Positions 12,025-21,690 of a stretch of 64,000 bases of DNA are shown here, in pieces. Source of the stretch: Oryza sativa Japonica Group (Eukaryota; Streptophyta; Magnoliopsida; Poales; Poaceae); contig NC_089046.1 in the NCBI RefSeq assembly GCF_034140825.1, positions 25,714,501 to 25,778,500 on the forward strand. The letters run 5' to 3'. The stretch's first letter is position 1. Each line of letters begins with the position of its first letter. Position numbers and translations under genes: made by a program. The notes under the pieces are model-generated. The model made no database searches and was not told where the DNA came from. It was given only the letters and a program-made list of their open reading frames with translations.

Positions 12025-12632
12025 TTAATTGACATGCTTAGTTTGTTCTTATTTATCTCTATTTCAACACGGTTGCGTGATGTTCATGTCACGGTAAAAA
12101 TAAAATAAAATAAAAACGATAGTGAAATACTAGGGGATGAGTAGTGATTGGGCGACAGAGACGACGAGAGATGACAGCTCAGATACAAAAATGAAGGATC
12201 ATTTGTTCTGTGTGGTCCTGTTTGAAATGCGAGAAAACTTTTCATTCAAGTATAGTTTGAACTTTGATTCATGAATTTCGTGGGAATATTCTTCTATTCC
12301 AACAGTACTAAAACAACTAGTATATTGTTCTAATGAACTACTAATACCAACATGACCCCAAGGTCAACTGGAGAGAGTAAGATCAAACCCACGGATTTAC
12401 GTATGAACATAAATCGGCAGCAGTCAAAATAGCAACAAAACCAATCTAAGCTAAAACAAAAAAAAAAGTAAAGTAAAACGATAGCAAAGGATGCATGGTC
12501 ATTTTCAAGATACTCCATGACCAATTTGAACATGTTTTGCCAATCAAGCTCTAGTCACCATCAGTCCATCACCCACCACCACTCAGCCCATTCAACGAGC
12601 AACAGCTCGAGCTAAAATCGTTCGAGCTGCCT

Positions 12633-12841
12633 ATATATTTTGTAATAAGTCCAAACAATCTATTAGAAAATAAATATTAATTTATAAGTAAAATTTTATA
12701 TATGTATCTATAGCGACTTAAAAGTCAATGTTAAAACAAATTATATTGAAAATATCTTAAAACTAACTTAAAATTTAAATTTAAAAATTTAAATTTTGAC
12801 TTTTTGCTTTGGTTTATCGGGTGAACTGATGGGGGCTCTTC
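12633..12841. mobile_element. Insertion in the upstream region of WAKL exon 1a
   Basis: Unit 2 reads straight across this point (aaatcgttcgtccccagtgg), so about 210 AT-rich bases were added here. A ttcg repeat at both edges is a possible target duplication. Part of it resembles the insertion at 14,445. Confidence 0.7.
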
Positions 12842-12936
12842 GTCCCCAGTGGCTGAAATATTAAGCTAGCTCGCTCGCTCGCTTGCCGAGTTAGCTAAGC
12901 TACCTCAAGTCTTGTCGATTAGGCTAGCAGCTAGAG

Positions 12937-13833
12937 ATGCGCCTCGCCGGCGGCCTCCTCCTCCTCCTCCTCCTCTTGACTATTCCCGATGATGGAGCTC
13001 TCTCCGCCAGCCCTGCTGCCGCCGGCGGCGAGCGGTGCAGGCGGCAGTGCGGCGGGTTGGATGCCGTCCCCTACCCATTCGGCTTCTCCGGCAGCTGCCC
13101 CATCAAGCTGGCCTGCAACGAGAGCGGCTCGACGGCGGCGCTGATCCTCCCAGACAACGCCGCTGCGGATACGGCGGCGGAGTCGTACACCGTCGTGGCC
13201 TCCTCGTTCAACCGGACCGCCTCCACCTTCGTCGTCTCCCTCCCGCCGGCATGCAACCGCACCGTCGCCGGGGCGAGGCGGCGGCTCTCCGGCGCCAACT
13301 ACGGCGTGTCGTCGCGCACCGGCATGTTCCTCCGCGGCGGCTGCCGCAACGCGACGGGCGCCACCGCCTGCAGCGTCCCCGCCGAGGTCATGTCCAAGAT
13401 GCTCCGCACGGCGCAGTGCGCCGGCGGGGACGAGGCCGCGTCGGCGTCGTCCCTGACGTGCATCGCCTCGATCCCGCCCAACTCCACGGCCGAGGCGCTC
13501 GGCGTCGGCATGTTCGCCCGGTGGGACACGGTCGAGGAGCCCCGGTGCGACAACCTGCTGACGTCCGCCTTCTACGGGGAGACGCCGGAGGGGGTGTTCG
13601 CGCTGGAGCTCGCCGTGGCGGAGCTGGGATGGTGGGTCAACGGGAGCTGCAAACACAGCGCCGCCGCCGCCGGCGACCTCTCCGGGCGATGCGCGGCGAA
13701 CGCGACGTGCCACGACGTGCAGACCCCGGGAGGCGAGTGGGGCCACCAGTGCAAGTGCCTGCCGGGGTTTACCGGCGACGGGTTCGCCGCCGGCGACGGA
13801 TGCAACCTTTCCGGTGAGTCCTCCACTCTCTAA
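12937..13833 (+). CDS. WAK-like ectodomain exon, copy 1 (exon 1a)
   Basis: The frame encodes a signal peptide (residues 1-25, poly-Leu core) and then a GUB_WAK-type pectin-binding domain starting at RCRRQCGG (33-40) with VPYPFGFSG. A long N-glycosylated region with several N-x-S/T sites and a C-terminal EGF-like stretch (CAANATCHD, CKCLPGF, GDGC) follow. After 292 codons plus one base there is a strong donor (ccg|gtgagtcc) with intron start at 13814. If unspliced, the frame stops six codons later. No kinase lies before the next copy at 16,979. It may be a first exon spliced in phase 1 to the transmembrane exon at 21,967, a gene for a secreted ectodomain, or a silent duplicate. Domain identity is clear; use is inferred. 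Confidence 0.8.
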   Translation: MRLAGGLLLLLLLLTIPDDGALSASPAAAGGERCRRQCGGLDAVPYPFGFSGSCPIKLACNESGSTAALILPDNAAADTAAESYTVVASSFNRTASTFVVSLPPACNRTVAGARRRLSGANYGVSSRTGMFLRGGCRNATGATACSVPAEVMSKMLRTAQCAGGDEAASASSLTCIASIPPNSTAEALGVGMFARWDTVEEPRCDNLLTSAFYGETPEGVFALELAVAELGWWVNGSCKHSAAAAGDLSGRCAANATCHDVQTPGGEWGHQCKCLPGFTGDGFAAGDGCNLSGESSTL

Positions 13834-14035
13834 GCTTTCGGGCGTTGTAGGTGAATAGGGCCCACGGCCTCGCCTGCCACGTCAGCAGCACTCGCGAAAG
13901 TCGTTGCTGCGGTCAATCACGCGCGAGCTAATCTAATCAATAGTTCACAATTTCGCACCTAGAGCTAGCTGACAGTGGAGTGAATTTTATAAAACGTTAA
14001 TGTTAAATATAGTTGATCGATTTGGAAAGAACTTT

Positions 14036-14257
14036 AGCCTGTGTTCGGAGGCAAGGTCTCCTGACACGAAAAACGAAGCGCACGATTATGGTGGGATTAA
14101 TTAAGTATTAGTTAAAAAAACTTAAAGATTAATATGATTTTTTAAATCAACTTTCATATAGAAAATTTTTATAACAAATGCACCGTTTAGCAGTTTGAAA
14201 AACGTGCGCGTGAAAAACGAGGGAAATGAGTTGGAAAAGAGGGGAAAAGAACACAAC
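14036..14257. mobile_element. MITE inserted behind exon 1a
   Basis: It is absent from unit 2 at the matching point. It contains gattaattaagtattag and cgtttagcagtttg, a phrase pair that recurs in a decayed copy at about 19,195-19,330. It is non-coding. Confidence 0.6.
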
Positions 14258-14444
14258 CTAAATAAGTCCAAAAGGCCCTAAAATCTTTATTAGAGAAATA
14301 CTTTTAAAAAGAAACGGTGAGTGAAATTAATACTACAAGTTTTTAGAGCTGTAAGTGTGAGGTTTTCAAAAATGGCGATTTGATTAATTTGAACAACAGA
14401 AATTGTTTGCAAAAATCAGCCTGTCAGCTTGTCATACTTTGGCT

Positions 14445-14603
14445 CCCATCGGTTGCCCGTTTTACCCAAAATGGCTTATTTGGCTTATTAGAAAATTAAA
14501 ATTAATTTATAAGTAAAACTTTTGTAGATTTATTCGTAGCGACTTAAAAGCCAACATTAACGGCTTATTCTTTGGCCGTTTAAGCCAAACGATGAGGCTG
14601 GTT
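14445..14603. mobile_element. MITE insertion, gcttattt family
   Basis: It is absent from unit 2. It holds aatttataagtaaaac and gcgacttaaaagccaac, shared with the insertion at 12,633, so two relatives entered the same duplicated unit. Confidence 0.6.
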
Positions 14604-14707
14604 GACAAGACGCATCTGATGATGCTGATGCCTACTGTGATAATTTAGCATCGCTTCTTAAAGTTGAATTCAACCTGCTACTACTCCGTTGATTACTCGT
14701 TGTTTAA

Positions 14708-14937
14708 TACCTCCGTCTCGCTTTTGTAGCTTTGAGTTTTTATTTATAATGTTTGATCATTCGTTTTATTAAAAAAATTATGAAAATATTATTTATTTTG
14801 TTTGTAACTTGTTTTTATTATAACAAAATACTTTAAGTATGACTTATCTTTTTTTATATTTACACTAATTTTTTAAATAATATGAATATTTAAACGTTAA
14901 AAAAAGTGAAAGCAACCACTAATTTGGGACGGAGGTA
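14708..14937. mobile_element. Stowaway MITE
   Basis: The ends are tacctccgtctcgc and gggacggaggta with a TA target. The AT-rich core is about 200 bases. Confidence 0.88.
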
Positions 14938-15139
14938 GTACATCAATAGTATAACATCCAACACATTTGGTCATTTCGCTTTTAATCACCTATTCAGAAA
15001 AGGCATTAAAATATTAATGGTTTTTTTACAAGTCTCTAGCTACCAATGCTATTTTCGTATATTAAACCATTTTATTTATTTTCAAATTTAACTACATGTC
15101 ATATACAAGTCTAGGGAGTATTAATGAACGGAAGAAGTT

Positions 15140-15540
15140 CACCGTAGAGGGATGGCGTGGGAGGGATGCGATGACGACGGAGGGGCGCGCGATGGCGATC
15201 TACGCTGGGTAGGGCGTCGATGATGTCGGGTGAGTGCGAGAGAGAAGAGGGCAAAGGCAGCGGCGGCGGGTGAGTGCAAGATAGAGGAGGGTGGAGGCGG
15301 TGTCGTCTGCGTGAGAGGATGGGTGCGGGGAGGGGAGTCTAAGGGGGAGACGTGGGCGATCAGAGCCGGCCATTGGACTCCATGAATTTAGATCATCGGA
15401 TTTGATGAATAAGGTTTGTAGGACTGTAGTCGGTGAACTATAAAAAATAGATATTATCTAAAAAAATAAAATAATATATAGTAGATAGATAAGTTAGTTA
15501 ATGGTAGATATAGACATAGACTAAAATCAAGATTTGGGCT
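15140..15540. mobile_element. GC-rich insertion absent from unit 2
   Basis: Unit 2 homology stops near ttaatgaacg and resumes near tgtcaagagcttgg. The extra stretch is purine-rich with repeated gggtgagtgc phrases. Its family is unknown. Confidence 0.45.
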
Positions 15541-15904
15541 ACGCTACATTTATTTGTCAAGAGCTTGGTCCACTATGATTAAGAAAAAGTGTCGCGGCCC
15601 ATGTGCTTTTGATCCTAGGCCTGGTGCCGTCTCTATTTAGCCGTATCTAAAGAGCAACTAGAATGGCTAAATGGCTGGCCAAGCTAAAATTTAGTAAGTA
15701 TGGGAGAAAAATACCCTCCAACAGTCTCTCCATCCGACTAGCCAAGACATCCGGATGGCCAAATCTCATCCCTCACTGGCCAAACTTGGAGACTCTCTCT
15801 GCCTAGCTATTCGTGGGCCCCACCACTCCCCCTCCCACCCCATCTCTCCCTCTCCCCCTGGCTAGAGCAAGAAGGCTGCGGCAGGGGCACTCGTGAACAG
15901 CGAC

Positions 15905-16195
15905 GGCACGCAGGAGAGAGGTGCTGGAGCCAGCCGCGACCACCGCCGCCGTCCGCGCGCATCACCAGCCGTGACAGCCGCCGTCGTCCGCGCTGGAACC
16001 AGCCACGACCACCATCGCCGTCCGCGCTGGAGCCAGCAATGATCGCTGCCGCCGTCCGCGCTGGAGCCAGGCACGACCGCCGCCATCGTCCGCGCCGTCC
16101 CCAGCTGCGACCGCCGCCGCCGTCCGCGCCGTCCCAGCCGCCACCGCCGCTGCCATCCGTGCCGTCCCCAGCCGCCGCCGCCGCCGCCGCTGGGG
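15905..16195. repeat. GC-rich minisatellite, about 36-bp units
   Basis: A unit of the form ccgccgtccgcgctggagcc followed by agccacgac recurs about seven times with changes. It lies in a block (15,660-16,200) placed between WAKL units 1 and 2. Frames on both strands are open only because of the repeat; I do not call a gene. Confidence 0.75.
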
Positions 16196-16299
16196 ACATA
16201 TGAAATTAGTTTCATAAAATTTAACATCAAATATATTTTGATAATATGTTTGTTTTGTGTTAAAAATACTACTATATTTTTTATAAGTTTAATCAAACT

Positions 16300-16560
16300 T
16301 AGAGTAACGACTTATAATATGAAATGAAGGGAGTACTTAGAAACACACTTGGAAAATGTATTCTATTCATTTTACACTATAAGTCGCTTTAACTATCTTC
16401 TAATCAAACTTTTTTATTTAGTTTATAGAAAAATATAATAATATTTTTAACATAAATTAAACATATTATCAAAATATATAATGAGACTAATCTAATGCTG
16501 TAAGTGTTACTAATTTTTTTTATAAGTTTGATCAAATATAAGAAAAACTAACAAGAAAAA
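16300..16560. mobile_element. Decayed Stowaway-type MITE material
   Basis: It contains acttataatatgaaatgaaggga and, further on, ataagtttgatcaaa, both typical internal or end phrases of large grass Stowaways. Borders are unclear and pieces appear nested. Confidence 0.4.
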
Positions 16561-16586
16561 AGTCTAGAAGGTTGAAGTAATGAGAA

Positions 16587-18955
16587 TTACTAATACCGAC
16601 ATGACCCCAAGGTCAACAGGAGAGAGTAAGATCAAACCCACGGATTTACGTATGAACATAAATCACCAGCAGTCAAAACAGCAACAAAAACAATCTAGCT
16701 AAAGGAAAAAAGTAAAAGTAAAACGAGAGCACAAAATCATAACAAAGGATGGCCATTTTCAAGATACTCCATGACCAATTTGACCATGATTTTGCCTGAC
16801 TAATAATCAAGCTTAGCCACCATCAGTCCATCACCGGATCACCCACCAGTCCACCACCACTCAGCCCATTCAAGAAGCAACAGCTCCAGCCAAAATCGTT
16901 CGTCCCCAGTGGCTGAAACATTAGGCTCGCTTGCCGAGTTAGCTAAGCTACCTCTCAAGTATAGTCTAGTAGCTAGAGATGCGCCTCGCCGGCGGCTTCG
17001 TCTTCCTCCTCTGCGTGCACCTGTTCTTGATTCCTCCCGATGGGGCTCTCTCGGCCCCCGGCGGCGGCGGCGAGCGGTGCAGGCGGCAGTGCGGCGGGTT
17101 GGTTGTCCCCTACCCTCTGGGATTCTCCGGCAGCTGCCCCATCCTGCTGGCCTGCGTCGACGCCGGCAACTCCACGGCCGCGTTGATCCTCCCTGGCGGC
17201 GGCGGCGGCGGCAACGCCACGACGACGACCTCGTCGTACTCGTATACCGCCAGCAACTTCAACGCCAGCAGGTCGACGTTCGTCGTCGCCCTCCCGCCGT
17301 CCTGCAGCCGCACCGTCTCCGAGGCGAGGCGGTGGCTCTCTGGCGCCAACTACGGCGTGTCGTCGCGCACCGGCCTGTTCCTCCGCGGCGACTGCCATAG
17401 AAACAGCAGCGCCTCGAACGCCACCAACTGCAGCATCCCCGCCGAAACCATGTCCAGGATGGTCCCCACGGCGAGCTGCGGCGCCGAAGGCAACACAACC
17501 GCGTCGGCGCTGACTTGCGTCACGTCGACCTCGCCGGCGCCGGACCCAGCAAAGCCAGAGTCGTCGTCGGGGTCGGGGATAGTAGGCCTGTTCGCGGAGT
17601 GGAAGAAGCTCGAGGAACCTAGCTGCGACAACCTGCTGACGTCCGTGTACGGTGACACACGGGAGGGGGTGTTCTCTCTGGAGTTCTCGGTGGCGGAGAT
17701 GGGGTGGTGGGTCAACGGGAACTGCACCCACGGCGGCGGCGGCGGCGACCTCGCCTGGCGGTGCGCGCCGAACGCGACGTGCCTCAACGTGCAGACACCG
17801 ACCGGCGGGTGGGGGCATCAGTGCAAGTGCCTGCACGGGATGGTCGGCGACGGGTTCGCCGCCGGCGAGGGATGCTACTTTGCCGGTGAGTCCTCTCCTG
17901 ATATATCTCCTCTCTAAGCTTTCAAGCGGTGTAGGTGAGTGGGCCCCACTCCCCCGCGTTCCACGTCAGCAGCACTCGCGAAAGTCGTTGCTGCGGTCAA
18001 TCACGCGCGAGCTAATCTAATCATGTACTAGTTCACAATTTCGCACCTAAAGCTAGCTGACAGAGTGACAGTGGAGTGCATTTTATAGAAAACGTTAAGG
18101 TTAAATTTAGTTGATCGATTTGGAAAAGAAATTTTAAAATAAGTTCAAGGAGCCGTAAAATTTTTGTGAGAGAAATACTTTAAAAAGAACTGTGAGGAAA
18201 ATACCTGACAAATTTTTAGAGCTATAGGTGTGAGATTTTCAAAAATGGCGATTTGATTAATTTGATCAACAGAAATTGTTTGCAAAAAAATATGATTGTC
18301 AACTAGTCATACTTTTGACACGATGCATCTGATGATGCTGATGCCTACGGTGATAAATAGCCACATCTCACGTCAAAAAAAATTAATAAATAGCCACATC
18401 AAACTCTTTGACCTGCCATTATTTCTTTTTGGGAGAAACCACCAATTTTTCTAGCATGGCTTCTCGCATTTGAATTCAACCTGCTAGGCTGCTACATCAT
18501 AGGTCAATTACTCGTTCTTTAATATGTCGACAGTACAGCATCTACATATTTGATCATTTTGTTTTTAATCATGTGTTCAGAAAAGTATTTAAAATATTAA
18601 TGTGTATATTTTTTTACAAATATCTACTAGAAAATCTTATAATATGAAACGGAGGAAGTAACTACTAATTCTATTTTCATATATTGAACTATAATTTTTG
18701 TTTGGTTTCAAAATTTAACTGCATGTTTTGTACGCGTCTATTAATGAACGAGAAAAGTAACTTGCCAAAAAAAAATGAGTTAACATTAAAAATCGACCTA
18801 GCTTAAAGTTAAGACTCGAGCCAGCCTCCATCAATTTGTGAAGAGCTCGGCCTAAAATGGAAAGAAGTGTTGTGGCCCATGGGCTTTTGACCCTAAGCCT
18901 TAGGCACTCCATGACCCAGTCTCTGTATAAAGATGTCTAAAGATCAGTTCAAACC
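16587..18955 (+). repeat. WAKL duplication unit 2
   Basis: This unit matches unit 1 from ctaataccgacatgacccca through the promoter region, exon 1b, the donor and the intronic sequence to about cagtctctgtataaagatgt. It lacks unit 1's insertions and so shows the earlier form of the unit. Confidence 0.85.
16979..17917 (+). CDS. WAK-like ectodomain exon, copy 2 (exon 1b)
   Basis: The layout is that of exon 1a: signal peptide (1-26), GUB_WAK domain from RCRRQCGG (33-40) with VPYPLGFSG, a variable middle, and an EGF-like C-terminus (CAPNATCLN, CKCLHGM, GEGC). The phase-1 donor is intact (302 codons plus one base; intron from 17886). If read through, the frame ends ten codons later. Relative to 1a and 1c it has an added Pro/Ser-rich segment (SPAPDPAKPESSSGSG) and more predicted N-glycans. 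There is no kinase before exon 1c. It is an alternative first exon, a secreted protein or a remnant; the open frame and clean splice site argue against simple decay. Confidence 0.8.
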   Translation: MRLAGGFVFLLCVHLFLIPPDGALSAPGGGGERCRRQCGGLVVPYPLGFSGSCPILLACVDAGNSTAALILPGGGGGGNATTTTSSYSYTASNFNASRSTFVVALPPSCSRTVSEARRWLSGANYGVSSRTGLFLRGDCHRNSSASNATNCSIPAETMSRMVPTASCGAEGNTTASALTCVTSTSPAPDPAKPESSSGSGIVGLFAEWKKLEEPSCDNLLTSVYGDTREGVFSLEFSVAEMGWWVNGNCTHGGGGGDLAWRCAPNATCLNVQTPTGGWGHQCKCLHGMVGDGFAAGEGCYFAGESSPDISPL

Positions 18956-19750
18956 TCAAGGTTGGGATGTTATTCCCTCTACACCGAAAAGGCGAAAATG
19001 AGTAATTAACATGTTTGGTAGAGGTCCAACTTCTAAATTTAGCTTCAGGAGTTAGATCTATAGTGGAGTTATGTAGCTGCCTAAACCCAGCTCCACATCT
19101 CTAATTCATTTTGTAAGAGAGCTCCATCCAACTCTGCTCCTATTTTTAGTGGAGCTGAAACTGTTTGGATGAGCTCCAGGCTGTGCCAAACAGGCTCTAA
19201 TTAAGTATTAGCTTAAAGACTTGAAAATATATATTTAGAACAACTTTCCTTTATAATTCTTTTAAAAATAATATCGTTTAGCAGTTTTGGAAGTAAGCGC
19301 GTGAAAAATGAGAGAGTAGTTGTTATAGTAAAATAGTGAAGACAAAATAAAAAATAAGACAAAGTTCCTTGTGCGCCTCCTAGAGTTTCTCTTTACCTCC
19401 TTAATCATATCCTTACATGTCCTTAAATTTTTATTTTGATCTATTTTATATTTACTCTCATGATCCTAAGTTAACAGTTATATTATTCTTTTTCAAGACA
19501 AAGAGGTTTTAAGTTAACCATTAGTTTTTTTTCTCAAGATAAAGAGGTATTCCACCCATCCCATTAAAAAAAATCAATCCTAACTATGAATGTGAGTACA
19601 TGTGTGTTAAGTTTCGTAGCTAGGATTAAATTTGGGGTTTTTCTTGAACGGAAGGTGTAGAAGCTAGGCCCATGGAATTACCTTCCATATTGCCCCTCCC
19701 TCGTGTAGTACTCACAAGGATATGGTCGTTCTTAAAATTACGTACTCTCT
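18956..19750. other. Spacer between WAKL units 2 and 3
   Basis: The spacer is AT-rich. A decayed MITE (tcgtttagcagttttgg) lies around 19,195-19,330, related to the one at 14,036. Nothing else is recognised. Confidence 0.5.
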
Positions 19751-21690
19751 AGATTGACCATGTTTTGCTTGACTAATCAAAGCTTTAGCCACCGCAACCC
19801 CAGGTCCATTCAAACATTTCAACATATATGCTCCAGCCAATTCCTTCCCGGTGGCTGAAATATTAGTTTCGCTCGCCTGCCGAGCTAGCCAAACTCAAGA
19901 TGCACCTCGCCGGCGGCCGCCTCCTCCTCCTCCTCTGCGTCGGCGTGCAATTCCTCTTGATTCTCCCCTATGGAGCTCTCTCCGCCAGCCCCGCCGCCGC
20001 CGCCACCGGCGGAGATGAGCGGTGCAGGAGGAAGTGCGGTGGGTTGGATGTCCCCTACCCTTTCGGCTTCTCCGGCGACTGCCCCATCCTGCTGGCCTGC
20101 GACGAGGGCAACTCCACGGCGGCGCTGCTCCGCCCGACCAACGGCACGTCGACGACCATGGAGCCGTTGTCGTACGCCGTCGTCGGCAAGTCGTTCAACT
20201 CGACCGCCTCCACCTTCGTCGTCTCCCTCCTGCCTTCCTGCAACCGCACCGTCTCCGACGCGAGGCTGTGGCTCACCGGCGCCAACTACGGCGTGTCGTC
20301 GAGCACCGGCCTGTTCGTCCGCGGCTGTCAGAACGCGAAGAACAACAGCTGCAGCGTCCCCGCCGAAGCCATGTCCTCGATGCTCACCACAGCGAAGTGC
20401 GGCGGCGGCGGCGGCGGCAACGGAACCGCGTCGTCGCCGGTGACGTGCATCCCGACGATGTCGACGGAGGCGGACATGGCGAAGGGTGTGGGCCTGTTCG
20501 CGCAGTGGGACAAGGTCGAGGAGCCTAGATGCGACAACCTGCTGACATCCGTGTACGGCGAGACGACGAACGATGGGGTGTTCACGCTGGAGATCGCCGT
20601 GGCGGAGATGGGGTGGTGGGTCAACGGGAACTGCAGCAACCACAGCGCCGCCGCCGCTGACCTCGTCGGGCTGTGCGCGGCGAACGCGACGTGCCACGAC
20701 GTGCGGACCCCGAGCGGGGCGTGGGGACACCAGTGCAGGTGTCTGGAGGGGATGGACGGCGACGGGTTCGCCGCCGGCGAAGGATGCCACTTTCCCGGTG
20801 AGTCCTCTCTATAGCTTTCGGCCGTCGTAGGTGGGTGGGGCCCACTTCCCGGCGCTCCACGTCAGCTCCATTCATGAAAGTCATCGGTGCGGTCAATCAC
20901 GGGCGAGACAATCTAGGGGCTCTGCTTTGCTTTGGTCTGTTTGGAATTTCATTGGAAAAGTGGATTGCATTTTTCAGATTTGCTAGAAAACTTTCGTATG
21001 TTTTTCTTGTCAAAAGAAATTTTAGATTCGTGGCAATCAGATCTTCTCGAGATTTGTACAGGAAGAGAAAAAATATTAAAAATAAGTTTTCACGCATGTC
21101 ACGTGTAATTAAGATACTAGTGCTAACTAACTAAACCGTGGTTTAATGTAAGTTTTATATAAATTATATTGTAGTTACAATATAGTTATAATACGATTAT
21201 AATGCAGTTACATTAAATTATATCATAGTTACATCTGAAAGTTTTTTACTCAAAACTGTAGCAGTATTTTGAGATACTCCCACATTTTATAATTATAAAA
21301 TTATAAGCCGATCGATTTGGTAAGGGAAGAAATGAGTTTCAGACCAACTAAAGCCTTTTATTAGGAACAGAGGAATTTTGCTGCAATTTTTAAGTAATGA
21401 GTTAATAGTTCAGTAAAATTGTTGTGCTTCAAAATAGCCTTATGAGAGAAATAGCTGCCGATTTTGTATAGCTGTAAGCGTGCGATTTTCAAAGATGGCG
21501 ACTTTGGTTTGAACAACAAGAATTGTCTGCATAAATCAGCATATTAGTTTGTCACATTTTGACATGATGCATCTGATGATACCGATCAATGCCTACGGCA
21601 ATAAATAGCCTCATCAAACTCTTTGACCGGAATTTAGTTATTTTTAGAAGAAAAACACCAAATTTTCAAGCATCAGTACTCAAATTGAAT
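19751..21690 (+). repeat. WAKL duplication unit 3 (the one joined to the kinase)
   Basis: It is homologous to units 1 and 2 from gattgaccatgttttgc upstream of exon 1c to the intronic phrase tgatgcatctgatgat and a little beyond. It is more diverged than units 1 and 2 are from each other, which suggests that units 1 and 2 separated last. Confidence 0.75.

Larger units (their letters stand above)
12339..15655 (+). repeat. WAKL duplication unit 1 (promoter, exon 1, start of intron)
   Basis: The unit starts ctaataccaacatgacccca and matches 16,587-18,955 along most of its length, from about 600 bases upstream of the ATG to well past the splice donor. Differences are mostly extra insertions in this copy (12,633-12,841; 14,036-14,257; 14,445-14,603; 14,708-14,937; 15,140-15,540). 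The kinase exon is not part of the unit. Confidence 0.85.

Noticed and set aside
15807-16296. Gly/Arg/Trp-rich frames on the minus strand
   Set aside because: They read through a minisatellite in every frame; period matches the repeat, not a protein family.
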